Positions 25,703-34,798 of a stretch of DNA of 54,938 bases are shown piece after piece. Within the stretch, counting starts at the first letter, position 1. Every line of letters starts with the position of its first letter. The translations under genes were made by a program, and so were the position numbers. The notes beneath the pieces are model-generated. The model was not told the origin of the DNA. It ran no database searches and saw only the letters and a program-made list of their open reading frames with translations. The DNA lies in NCBI GenBank assembly GCA_003164335.1, contig PLTF01000102.1, positions 1-54,938 of the forward strand. The letters are read 5' to 3'. This DNA comes from Fibrobacterota bacterium. Lineage in GTDB: Bacteria; Fibrobacterota; Chitinivibrionia; Chitinivibrionales; Chitinispirillaceae.

Positions 25703-26557
25703 ATGGAACAATCGACGAGACCCAGGGCTGTAGTAATAACGGGTGCCTCTTCAGGCATCGGCGAGTCATGCGCGCTCTGGCTTGAAAGCAGGGGGATGCG
25801 CGTGTTTGCCGGGGTTCGCAAGGAGGCCGACGCGGTGGCGCTCAGCGAAAAGTCGTCCCATATGCTGACTCCCGTTATTCTCGATGTAACCGATGAGAAA
25901 TCGATTGAGGAGGCGGCGCAGCGGGTCTCAACGGCAGTGAATGGGGACGTCGAGCTCGATCTGGTCAATAATGCAGGAGTGGTGCTCGGGGGGCCTATCG
26001 AATACCTTTCCCTCGATGAATTGCGCAAGGCATTCGAAGTAAACCTTGTGGGAAGCGTTGCGGTAACCCAGGCTCTGATGCCGCTTATCCGGGAGTCCAG
26101 GGGTCGCATTGTCAACATGAGTTCGGTGAGTGGGTTGATTTCCTACCCGTTTCTCGGGCCGTATTCGGCGAGCAAGTTCGCGATGGAGGCAATATCGGAC
26201 GCGCTCCGGATCGAGTTGCGACCGTGGGGGATCCAGGTCTCGCTCATCGAACCAGGGGATGTCGATACCCCTATGTGGGATAAATCGCAATCCATGATCG
26301 ACAGGGTGACCCGGCACTGGCCGCCCGAGGCGTTCGATCTGTACGGTCCTGCCGTGGCGATACGGAATGATCTCAAGCGGCACGGCGTTTCCCCCGAGGC
26401 GGTTGCGAGGGTCGTGGAGCACGCTCTCACCGATGTCCATTCCCGACCGCGCTACCGGGTCGGGAAGCTTGCACCGGTCATCGATCTCTTCCGGCACCTG
26501 CCCATTACGATCCGGGACAGGGTTATAGCAACTCAATTGCCGAAGTATGGGTACTGA
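25703..26557 (+). CDS. Short-chain dehydrogenase/reductase (284 aa)
   Basis: Classical SDR oxidoreductase with a Rossmann fold: cofactor-binding TGASSGIG (residues about 13-20), LVNNAGVVLGG (the NNAG motif, about 90), catalytic Ser in NMSSVSGLISYPFLGP and the YSASK catalytic motif (about 155-165), followed by the PG segment SLIEPGDVDTPMW. Arg in GVRKEADA after strand 2 hints at NADP preference. The C-terminal tail (LPITIRDRVIATQLPKYGY) resembles the group of 17-beta-hydroxysteroid/retinol-dehydrogenase-like SDRs; the real substrate is unknown. AGGAGGGAGG lies ten bases before ATG 25703, which decides against an upstream in-frame ATG at 25661. It is monocistronic and converges on polA. Confidence 0.9.
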   Translation: MEQSTRPRAVVITGASSGIGESCALWLESRGMRVFAGVRKEADAVALSEKSSHMLTPVILDVTDEKSIEEAAQRVSTAVNGDVELDLVNNAGVVLGGPIEYLSLDELRKAFEVNLVGSVAVTQALMPLIRESRGRIVNMSSVSGLISYPFLGPYSASKFAMEAISDALRIELRPWGIQVSLIEPGDVDTPMWDKSQSMIDRVTRHWPPEAFDLYGPAVAIRNDLKRHGVSPEAVARVVEHALTDVHSRPRYRVGKLAPVIDLFRHLPITIRDRVIATQLPKYGY

Positions 26558-26582
26558 TTACAAGAATTAAATGATACCGCTC

Positions 26583-26645
26583 AGGTGGGGAAGCCGGGCT
26601 TAGTGCAAGTTCCTCTGGTGGGGAAACCATTACATGGTTTCCCAT
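26583..26645 (+). repeat. R1 palindromic repeat, copy c (between SDR and polA)
   Basis: A free arm AGGTGGGGAAGCC, a linker with GGGCTTAGTGCAAG, then a perfect stem GGGAAACCAT/ATGGTTTCCC with a TAC loop (26621-26643). The arm sequence has drifted from GGTTCCCCC, but compensating changes keep the stem. It lies between convergent gene ends. Confidence 0.68.
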
Positions 26646-26719
26646 CAAAAAAAAGCCCGCATCCAATAATAATTCCGCTTCCTCCGCCATAGTCTTTTAC
26701 AGCTTAATTATTAAAACTA

Positions 26720-29401
26720 TTAATGGGCTTCACTCCAATTCTCCCCCACCCCGGTATCCACCTTGAGCGGCACCGAAAGCTTCACCGCCCCGCTCATCTT
26801 CTTCGCCACCCACACGGCAAATTCCTTCGCCTCACCGTGGGGGACTTCGAATACTAATTCATCGTGGACCTGGAGGAGCATCGCCGCATGCTTGCTTGCC
26901 CCGGCAATTGAGCCTGCGATATCGATCATGGCCGTCTTTATGATGTCGGCCGCGCTCCCCTGGATAGGGGTGTTGATCGCGATGCGCTCTGCCGCAGCCC
27001 TGATGTTGTGGTTGTCTGCATTGAGCTCGGGCAGGTCTCGGCGACGGCCGAACATGGTTTCGGTGTACCCGAGGGACCGGGCCCGATCTACAGTTGAATC
27101 GAGGTAGGCCTTCACGCTGGGGAACTGCGAAAAGTAGGTTTCGATGAATTTCTGGGCACTTGCAAAGGAAATACCAAGCTGGCGGGCAAGATTATTGGGC
27201 CCCATGCCGTACATCAGGCCGAAGTTGATGGTCTTTGCCGCGCGGCGCATTTCGCCAGTAACGAGCTCGGGAGCGAACTGGTAGATCGCCGCGGCGGTCT
27301 GGACATGGATGTCCTTGTCCTCAAGGAAGGCCTCGGTGAGCTGAAGGTCCTTTGAGAGGTGGGCCAGGATCCGCAGCTCGATCTGCGAGTAATCGGCCGA
27401 TACAAGCTTATAGCCCTTGGGAGCGATGAATGCCTCCCGGATACGGCGGCCGTCTTCGGTGCGGACAGGGATATTCTGAAGGTTCGGGCCGGTGCTCGAC
27501 AGCCTTCCGGTGGCGGCGACGGTCTGGTTGAAGGAGCTGTGGACGCGGCCTGAGGAGGAATTCACTTCCAGCGGCAGCGCATCGATATAGGTCGACAGGA
27601 GCTTCGACGCCTCGCGGTGGTCAAGTATTTTCCGGGCGATGGGGTAGTCGTCGGCCAGTTTTTCGAGGACATCAACGTTGGTTTCAAACGAACCGACCTT
27701 GGTTTTTTTCGATCGCGGGACCTTGAGGTCGTGGAAGAGAACATCGCTCACCTGCTTCGGGGAGTTCAGGTTGAACTCCTTTCCAGCAAGCTTCCACACC
27801 TCGGCGGTAATTCCCTCGATGCGTTTTTTATAGCTCTCGGAGAGTTTCCTGAGAAATTCGGTATCGATGATGATCCCCTGCCATTCGAGTTCGGCCAGCA
27901 CCGGCACCAGCGGCATTTCGATAGTCCGGAAAAGCTCTGCGAGCGAAAATTGAGCCAGCTGCGGGTCGAGAAGCTTTCGGAGCAGGATCGGCAGGACGAC
28001 ATCCTCGCCGGAATAGTTCGACGCTTCGACGATATCGGTCTCGGAAAAATTCCTCTGGTCCCGGCCTTTGCCGATGAGCTTTTCGATGGGGGTCGTCGAG
28101 CAGTGGAGATATTCCTCTGCCAGGCGATCGAGGTTATACTGCCGCTTGCCCGGGTCAATGAGATATGCGGCGATCATGCAGTCAAATGTTATGCCGCGCA
28201 TAATGATGTCGTAATTTTTGAATATCTGGTAGTCGTACTTGAGGTTCTGCCCGATCTTCCTGATTTCCGGCGACTCCACAACGGGCTTGAGCAGGGCGAG
28301 CGCCGTTTCGATCGGCAGGTTATCGCCCTTTGCATGACCGAGCGGAACATAATACGCCATCGCTTCATCGATGGCCAGGGAGACACCGACGATTTTTGCA
28401 CCGCGCGGTTCGGTGCTCGTGGTCTCGGTGTCTATGGAAACCCACCCTTTCTTCCTGATCCGGTCGATGAGCGCCGACAGCTCTTCGAGAGTCCGGACAA
28501 CGACGGCTGAGAAGCGGAGCGGCTCCTCCTCGGCAAAAAGCGGATTTTTCAGGAAGGAGGTCATATTGAGCTCCCGGAAGAGTTCACGGCATTCCAGGCG
28601 TCGCATGGGCATCCGTTGCAGCGATTCGAGGGGAATTTCGATCTCGGCGTCGGTCTGGAGGGCCACGAGTTTCCGGCTGATAATCAGGCTGTCTCGTTCG
28701 GCAAGTATTTTTTCGCGCAGCCGGGGATTTTTTATGAGCTCGGGATGCAGGAGGAGCTGCTCGACGCTGCCGGCCTCTTCGAGAATCTTCACCGCAGTCT
28801 TGGGCCCCACTCCCGAAATGCCGGGAATGTTGTCCGAGGCGTCCCCGGTAAGAGCGAGGTAGTCGGCGATCGATTCAGGGGGAACGCCCATTTTTTCCTT
28901 GACCTCCCGGGCATCCATGAGTGCAAGGACTCCGGCGCCTTCCGGCGCCAGCAATTTGACATGCTCGCCCACAAGCTGCATCAGGTCCTTGTCTTTACTT
29001 ATAATAAATACTTCGAATCCCGCCTTTTCGGCCCGACGTGCAAGTCCGGCGATCAGGTCGTCGGCTTCGAGGCCGGGCTGCCGGACCACCGGGATATTGA
29101 ATGCCTCGATGAGGCGGTCGATGACCGGCATCTGGGAGCGAAGATCGTCGGGCATCGCCTCGCGGTTGGCCTTGTAGGCAGGGTACATCTCATGGCGGAA
29201 GGTCGGAACAGGGCTGTCGAGCGCGACGATCCAGTGGGAGCAGTCATAGGCTTCGAGCAGGCGGAGAAGGTAGTTGGCGAATCCGAAAACCGCCCCGGTG
29301 GGCTGTCCGGCGGAGCTGGTCATGGGTGTTTTGAAGAGAGCGAAGTAAGCACGGTAGATAAGCGCATGACCGTCGATGATGTAGAGCTGCTTCTGCGACA
29401 T
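26720..29401 (-). CDS. polA: DNA polymerase I (893 aa)
   Basis: Repair and Okazaki-fragment polymerase with all three domains. The 5'-nuclease domain starts at LYIIDGHALIYRAYFAL and includes DSPVPTFRHEMYPAYKANR and GPKTAVKILEEAG (residues 1-290). The 3'-5' proofreading domain keeps the catalytic DTET (about 324). The polymerase domain shows motif A SADYSQIELRILAHLSKD, motif B RAAKTINFGLMYGMG and motif C QVHDELVFEV. Length is normal. I start at ATG 29401 (MSQKQLYIID), preceded by GAAAGAG; the in-frame extension upstream to 29497 is not conserved-looking. The gene diverges from the large TPR gene. Confidence 0.96.
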   Translation of the reverse strand: MSQKQLYIIDGHALIYRAYFALFKTPMTSSAGQPTGAVFGFANYLLRLLEAYDCSHWIVALDSPVPTFRHEMYPAYKANREAMPDDLRSQMPVIDRLIEAFNIPVVRQPGLEADDLIAGLARRAEKAGFEVFIISKDKDLMQLVGEHVKLLAPEGAGVLALMDAREVKEKMGVPPESIADYLALTGDASDNIPGISGVGPKTAVKILEEAGSVEQLLLHPELIKNPRLREKILAERDSLIISRKLVALQTDAEIEIPLESLQRMPMRRLECRELFRELNMTSFLKNPLFAEEEPLRFSAVVVRTLEELSALIDRIRKKGWVSIDTETTSTEPRGAKIVGVSLAIDEAMAYYVPLGHAKGDNLPIETALALLKPVVESPEIRKIGQNLKYDYQIFKNYDIIMRGITFDCMIAAYLIDPGKRQYNLDRLAEEYLHCSTTPIEKLIGKGRDQRNFSETDIVEASNYSGEDVVLPILLRKLLDPQLAQFSLAELFRTIEMPLVPVLAELEWQGIIIDTEFLRKLSESYKKRIEGITAEVWKLAGKEFNLNSPKQVSDVLFHDLKVPRSKKTKVGSFETNVDVLEKLADDYPIARKILDHREASKLLSTYIDALPLEVNSSSGRVHSSFNQTVAATGRLSSTGPNLQNIPVRTEDGRRIREAFIAPKGYKLVSADYSQIELRILAHLSKDLQLTEAFLEDKDIHVQTAAAIYQFAPELVTGEMRRAAKTINFGLMYGMGPNNLARQLGISFASAQKFIETYFSQFPSVKAYLDSTVDRARSLGYTETMFGRRRDLPELNADNHNIRAAAERIAINTPIQGSAADIIKTAMIDIAGSIAGASKHAAMLLQVHDELVFEVPHGEAKEFAVWVAKKMSGAVKLSVPLKVDTGVGENWSEAH

Positions 29402-29710
29402 GGCGACTCTTTCGATGAAGGATACGGAGTGACTGGTAAAATAGCTATTTCTAAGAAAGAAAAGGATACGGCGGAAGAATGAAGGCTGAAGACGCAAAAA
29501 AAGGATTGGGGAAAATAGAAAAAATCCCTCAATCTTTTTTTCCGATGCTTTTTTTCTTCATCCTTCATCCCTCATCCTTCAACTGATTTCCCTTGCACCC
29601 CGGGCATGGAAGCGGTATTTTAATTGCATATTTATCAGGTACAAATATCCGATTGGGAGATCTTCCGTGAGTGCCGGCGTCCCTGAAACCATCTACAAGG
29701 AAATCATTCC
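29402..29710. other. Divergent intergenic region, polA / TPR gene
   Basis: Holds no gene. A hairpin GATTGGGG...CCCTCAATC (29503-29533) is followed by seven T, a terminator-like shape that is odd between divergently transcribed genes. Short tandem CTTCATC/CCTTCAT units lie at 29560-29581. AAGGAAAT precedes the TPR gene start. Confidence 0.4.
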
Positions 29711-32700
29711 ATGGAATCCCCGCTTTTTGTCGGCAGGAAAGTCAGTAAGCAGATAGTCAAGTCATTGCTTGCAGGAGCTTTCGGCAAAACCTCGGGTCAG
29801 GGGAGCAATGAGGCCGTTCCGCGGCTTTTTCTCTTCCACGGCGCCGACGGAACCGGGAAATCGACGCTCATCGACCTCTGCATGCAGAGCGTGAGCGAGC
29901 TGGGAGCGTACAGCGGAAAACCTGCCGCCTCAGCCCTGATCGATCTGGATGTCCTGCGATTCCGCGGCGGCGCACTCCCTTCCACCGTCCGCGCCATGCT
30001 TGAAACCATTTGTAAAACGGTCGCAACCGCGCACGAGCGCATTGCCCCGCAGATCGCTCCCTTCGAACGGCTGCGGGTAAAAATCGACGATATCAACTGG
30101 AGAAAGCAGTCGCTCATCGATAGCGACTGGCCCCGGGAGCTCTTCCTGGCCGATGCTCCTGCACCTGCTGCAACCGATAAGGCAGGCCAGGGTGAAGGTT
30201 CTCAGGCGGCAAAGAGCCAGTCTCCCTCCCCTGCCGCTGCCGAGGCACGGTTTACCGCCTGGATCGAGTCGAAAATCGATCCGGCCGACCTGTCGCTCGT
30301 GGCCTCGGCCGACGAATCGCTTACCGCGCTCCTCGCCGACTGCCTGGTGAATGCCTCGCTCAAAACTCCGTTCGCACTGATCTTCGACAGTCTGGAGCTT
30401 GCCGGCGCCATCGAGCTATGGCTTCGCGATACCTTCCTGCCGCTGCTCTTCAATCGCGACAGCGGCATAGCGGTCATCCTTTCGGGATCTCACGACTGGG
30501 CGCGTTCCTTCATGAATTCCTTTCCGGAAAGGCTCCGGTTCTGCCTTCCCCTTGCCGGATGTCCCCTTGCAATTTCCGACATCGCGGAGCTTGCTTCGGC
30601 CAGGAATATTTCCCTCAAGACGCAGCAGGCTGCGGAGATCGAGCTTGCAACAGCGGGAGTACCGATTGCCGTGAACGCGCTTCTCGACTACGCATCGATG
30701 AAAGTGCCGGTCGGGGAAATTCTTCCCGGGCCGGCGGTAACCTCTGATGCCGAAAAACTGGTCTCTGCGCTCGCCGATCGGTTTATCCGGGATAGCGATG
30801 ACCAGCTACGGATGCGTGTGTTCTCCCTGGCGCTCTGCTACCGGTTCGACAAAAATCTCCTTTCCAAGCTCTGGGGGATTCCGTCGGGCGATGTTGCCAC
30901 CACCGTGGCTGACATTGCCGGCCGCTACTCGTTCGTCACCGGCGGCGGCAGGTTGCATGAGGCATTCCGGGACCGGCTTCGCCGCTATCTCTTTGCCGAA
31001 CTGGTGAAGGGCGCCGATTCACCGCTTGCGGGATACCTGAAGACCTTTGGCGCGATACAGGTTGAACACCAGCTAGCCGAGCTCGAACGCAAGGTTTCCC
31101 AGATCCCCGATCCCCTGGAACGCTATGCCGACCAGAAATTCCAGGCCGCGGTTTCAGGTTACCGCTATGCTCTGGTGCTCTCATCGCCTCACGAGCTGCT
31201 GCGTGCTCTTCCCGGTCTCTTCCTCGAAGCGCTCATATACAATGCGGAATTTGCAGAGCGGCTTCTTGAATTTGAACAGGAGCTCGATCCCCTGTTGCCG
31301 GGCGACCTGCACTCCATGGCGGCGCAACTTCGCAGCGGTCTTCCCATTGCACAGGAGGCGTTTGCACGCCTGCTGCCCGGCAAGCGCGGAAACCGGGGCA
31401 CGAATTTCATGGACCACTATCAGTCGTCGCTCAATGACACGCAGCTCTCGTTGCTGCACCGGCTGCGGGGAAAGCTCCATCTCCACGCGGGAAATCCTGC
31501 AAAGGCAGTCGAGGAGTTGGGAATCGCCATGAAGCTTGCCGGGGAAGCATCTCTTCTCAGGGTTTCCCTGTTCGGCGATTTTACTGCGGCAGCGTACGCG
31601 TTCATGAACTCGGGCGAAACAGGGCGCGCGATCGAGTCATTTTCCAGCGCGGTATCGCTCAGGCAAGACGATTTTTTTGCCTGGATTGAACTTGCCCGCC
31701 TGCAGCAATTGACAGGTGAACATCGGCAGGCGGCAAAGTCACTCGAAGCGGCCGTTACGGTCGATCCGAAATCAGGCGAGGCCTGGTTCGAGCTCGGGCG
31801 GGAATCCGCCCTGCTTTCCGAGCACGAACGTGCCGTGGAGGCCTTTACCCGCGTCACGGAAATCGACCCGAAGAATGAGGCGGCATGGTACAGCAATGCG
31901 CTTTCCCTCGAAGCACTGTCGAAATTTTCCGAAGCGCGGGATGCGGCGAACAGGGTCGTGGCAATGGTACCCGACCACTGGGAAGCGCTCCTGGTGCTCG
32001 GTCGCGTCCTGGCGGCGCAGTATTATTCGCGCGAAGCTATCGATGCTCTTAATAAAGTGGTGGCAATCAAGCCCGACTGCATTGCAGCCTGGGAATCGCT
32101 CGGTCGCCAGCTCATGGCAATAGAATCCTTCGAGGAGGCGGCAAACGCTTTGGAAAAAGCCGCCAGGCTCGACGGCCAGGGAGAAGGGCTCTGGCATTCG
32201 ATAGGCCAGGCATGGAACAGAGCGGGAAACTTTGAGAAAGCGATACAGGCATGCCGGAAAGCGACCACCCTGCGGAAGGATTACTTTGATGCATGGGTCA
32301 CCCTCGGCAACAGCTTTATCGGCCTGAAAGATTTTAAGAGCGCCGGATCCGCTTTCCAGACCGCTGCGGCAATTGCTCCGACAGACCGGCAGATCTGGGA
32401 AAGTGTCGGCGACTGCTATTATGAGCTGGGAGAGTACCCTGAGGCCATCGATGCCTTTCTCATGGTAGTTGACCTTCGCTCGGATACCGATGGAATCTGG
32501 CTCTCGATCGGCCAGGCCTATAGCGCGCAGAAAAAGTATACCGAAGCGGTTGATTCCTTCCAGAAGTCAATTGCCATCAACCCGGACTCGCCCGAAGCGT
32601 GGTTTCAGCAGGGCAGGGCCTATGCCACGCTTGGATGGTACGAGGATGCTGAGGCGAGTTTTGCAAAAACCGTCGAGCTCACCCCGGAAGCAGGGGATGC

Positions 32701-33967
32701 CTGGTATCACCGGGGGCTCGCGCTTGCAGCAATGGGCAACAACTCCGAAGCGATCGGGGCGTTCCTCAGGGCAACCGAAAGCCTGGGTGCGGATGGTGAA
32801 GTCTGGTTCCGGCTCGGGCTTGCCCATATCGCCTCCGGAAGCGCAGAGTCGGCAGTTTCGGCTTTTCTCCAGTCTATTCAGTGCGCCTCCGGCCGGCCGG
32901 AGGCGCACCACCAGCTCGGGCTTGCCCGTGAGTCACTGAATCTTTACGAGGATGCTGTCGATTCCTTTCAGCAGGCATTACACCTCTCCCCTGATCGTGC
33001 CGATTCCCTGCTGCACCTGGGGCTCTGCTGCAATGCCCTCGGTCGCTACCCAGAAGCCGCCGAAAGCCTGCACAAAGTCATCGAAATCGATCCCGGCAAT
33101 CGGGAGGCATTACTGCCCCTGGCGCTCGCCTCGCATGCGATTGGAAACTATGCCGATGCGGTGGACCTCTACCGGAAGGTTGCAGCACTCCAGCCCGATT
33201 CCGAGGAGACCTTGTACAATCTGGCGCTGGCACTGCATGCTACGAATAATTACAACGAAGCGTTTGAAGCGTACCTGACGGTCGTCCGGAAATGGCCGGC
33301 AAAGGATGAAGCCTGGTACAACCTGGGTCTCGCCTACAACGCGGTCTCGGATTACCAGCTGGCAATCGGTGCCTTCCGTGAAGCGTCGCGGCTCAACCCC
33401 GAATCGTCCGACATCTGGTTTGAGCTTGGAACCGTGTATTACGCGACCGAGCAGTACGGCGAGGCGATCCAGTCGTTCCGTAAGGTCATCGCCCGCAATC
33501 CGGCCATGTTCGAGGCATGGTACAACCTCGGCAACGCCTACCTGATCTGGGGTGAATTCAACGATGCGATCGGCGCCTATAAAAAGGCGGCAGAGCTCAA
33601 GCCGGACGAAGCCGCGGTCTGGGGATGTCTCGTCAGTGCCTACCATGCGTCAGGAGCCTATGATAAGGCAATCGAAGCAGGAACCAGGGCACTGGCCCTG
33701 AAAGAGGATGAACCCTGGATGATCGGTACGCTCGGGCTGTCCAAGCTGCTTTCCGGAGACTCCTCCGGGGCGAATGCGCTTTTCGAGCGGCTTCTTTACC
33801 TCGATACCGGTGGCGGAGAGATCGAACGGATCGCTGCCGAGCTTAAAAAGATTGCGGAGCGGCGATCGATTGCCGGCGCCGGTGAGGCCCTGCAAAAATT
33901 AAGCAGCGGGCTTATCATTCCCTCGTCCGGGCCGTTGCCCGGCCAGGGACCTGCCCGGGCCTCTTAG
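29711..33967 (+). CDS. STAND-like P-loop ATPase with about 22 TPR repeats (1418 aa)
   Basis: Giant cytoplasmic protein. Residues 1-360 form a P-loop NTPase: VGRKVSKQIVKSLL, Walker A HGADGTGKST (43-52) and a Walker-B-like ALIFDSLEL (about 220), resembling the ATPase of signal-transduction STAND proteins. A helical middle domain (about 360-570) follows. From about residue 580 to 1380 there are 22-23 nearly continuous 34-residue TPR units (for example AWYNLGLAYNAVSDYQLAIG), one of the longest arrays I would expect in a bacterium. The C-terminus is Pro/Gly-rich. TPR-STAND proteins typically oligomerise on ligand binding; the partner is unknown. No effector domain (protease, nuclease, TIR) is visible. 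It diverges from polA, and a decayed gene follows. Confidence 0.8.
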   Translation: MESPLFVGRKVSKQIVKSLLAGAFGKTSGQGSNEAVPRLFLFHGADGTGKSTLIDLCMQSVSELGAYSGKPAASALIDLDVLRFRGGALPSTVRAMLETICKTVATAHERIAPQIAPFERLRVKIDDINWRKQSLIDSDWPRELFLADAPAPAATDKAGQGEGSQAAKSQSPSPAAAEARFTAWIESKIDPADLSLVASADESLTALLADCLVNASLKTPFALIFDSLELAGAIELWLRDTFLPLLFNRDSGIAVILSGSHDWARSFMNSFPERLRFCLPLAGCPLAISDIAELASARNISLKTQQAAEIELATAGVPIAVNALLDYASMKVPVGEILPGPAVTSDAEKLVSALADRFIRDSDDQLRMRVFSLALCYRFDKNLLSKLWGIPSGDVATTVADIAGRYSFVTGGGRLHEAFRDRLRRYLFAELVKGADSPLAGYLKTFGAIQVEHQLAELERKVSQIPDPLERYADQKFQAAVSGYRYALVLSSPHELLRALPGLFLEALIYNAEFAERLLEFEQELDPLLPGDLHSMAAQLRSGLPIAQEAFARLLPGKRGNRGTNFMDHYQSSLNDTQLSLLHRLRGKLHLHAGNPAKAVEELGIAMKLAGEASLLRVSLFGDFTAAAYAFMNSGETGRAIESFSSAVSLRQDDFFAWIELARLQQLTGEHRQAAKSLEAAVTVDPKSGEAWFELGRESALLSEHERAVEAFTRVTEIDPKNEAAWYSNALSLEALSKFSEARDAANRVVAMVPDHWEALLVLGRVLAAQYYSREAIDALNKVVAIKPDCIAAWESLGRQLMAIESFEEAANALEKAARLDGQGEGLWHSIGQAWNRAGNFEKAIQACRKATTLRKDYFDAWVTLGNSFIGLKDFKSAGSAFQTAAAIAPTDRQIWESVGDCYYELGEYPEAIDAFLMVVDLRSDTDGIWLSIGQAYSAQKKYTEAVDSFQKSIAINPDSPEAWFQQGRAYATLGWYEDAEASFAKTVELTPEAGDAWYHRGLALAAMGNNSEAIGAFLRATESLGADGEVWFRLGLAHIASGSAESAVSAFLQSIQCASGRPEAHHQLGLARESLNLYEDAVDSFQQALHLSPDRADSLLHLGLCCNALGRYPEAAESLHKVIEIDPGNREALLPLALASHAIGNYADAVDLYRKVAALQPDSEETLYNLALALHATNNYNEAFEAYLTVVRKWPAKDEAWYNLGLAYNAVSDYQLAIGAFREASRLNPESSDIWFELGTVYYATEQYGEAIQSFRKVIARNPAMFEAWYNLGNAYLIWGEFNDAIGAYKKAAELKPDEAAVWGCLVSAYHASGAYDKAIEAGTRALALKEDEPWMIGTLGLSKLLSGDSSGANALFERLLYLDTGGGEIERIAAELKKIAERRSIAGAGEALQKLSSGLIIPSSGPLPGQGPARAS

Positions 33968-34616
33968 GGGAATACCGCTCCGGGCCCTGCCGAGGAACAG
34001 TATGCAGAATATACTGCGTCCCGGTCATGCAATAGTGCGGCCCTTCCCGTCGAGTCGGTATAAATCCAGAGTTGCCCTCTCCCCGCCTGTTCTGCAAGGC
34101 CTGCGCTATCGAGCGCGGGTACCATGAGGCCGAGTGGACCCGTGGCAAGCATGGCAAAGGCTATCCCGCAGAATCCGCCGATGAAAAAACGGTTTTGTTT
34201 GTTTTCAGGAAGGCGGTTACCTGCCAGATGCCGAAGATTACCGCTCCGGCAAGAAGCGCATCGGTCCGTACGTCGTTGGTGAAGAAGATAAAGGCTTCAC
34301 AGGAGCAGAGCATGCAGGCCGCGAGCCGGCCGGTCAGCTTGTCAAAGAGCAGTTCGCCGAGCCGGTAGGTGGCGTAGAACCCGAGAAACATCGCGAGAAG
34401 GGATTGCAACTTGCAGGCGACGGTCGAAACGCCGAAAATTTTAAAGGAGAGGGCCGAAAGAAAAAGAGCAGCGGCGGCGAGAAGGAGAAGGACAATTTTG
34501 GTTGGGAGGGAGATGGTTCGCATGGCAAATGCAGGCCTTCGTATGGTGCTCCAATATAATTTATTGTCCGTCGTTTCCGAAATTACGGGCAAAACCCGTA
34601 TACAGCTGTTTGTCAA
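33964..34616 (-). pseudogene. Decayed ArnT-like (GT39-type) membrane glycosyltransferase
   Basis: Two overlapping-frame pieces on the minus strand. The first (to 34161) has LSFKIFGVSTVACKLQSLL and LAACMLCSCEAFIFFTNDVR with TDALL, matching the helical region of ArnT/PMT-type glycosyltransferases after their first periplasmic loop. The second frame resumes with FFIGGFCGIAFAMLATGPLG, the family's next helix. The shift is at a run of six A (plus 34184-34189). The catalytic acidic loop expected near the N-terminus is missing: a short leader helix runs directly into the FKIFG segment. The last piece appears to jump to C-terminal sequence. Normal members have 500-600 residues; about 200 codons remain. 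Not functional as it stands. Confidence 0.7.
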
Positions 34617-34680
34617 TATTGCCGGACCGCCGGGCGCAGCGACCCGGGCATTTTTTCGTGAAGTCCATCACCGGGAGGAT

Positions 34681-34798
34681 TGAAGCTCCCCGAAGCAGAG
34701 CTTCGGGGAATCTTCTAAAGGAGAGGAAATATGTATAATTCGCTCGCTAACCCCAAAGCAGAGCTTCGGGGAAGACGCTCGCTGTGCCTTTTCATGCA
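34681..34798 (+). repeat. C-family repeat, copy 3, overlapping a gene start
   Basis: Hairpin GAAGCTCCCCGAAGC.../GCTTCGGGGAATCTTC, then AAAGGAGAGGAAATATGTAT in the place of the usual AGGTAAGGAAATATTTGTAA, ATTCGCTCGCT, a second CTTCGGGG hairpin and GACGCTCGCTGTGCC. Here the central block contains a Shine-Dalgarno and an ATG that opens the following gene's frame. Confidence 0.75.

Noticed and set aside
26621-26660. R1 copy c as a classical Rho-independent terminator for the SDR gene
   Set aside because: The hairpin is followed on the plus strand by an A run rather than a T run, so only the stem supports termination.
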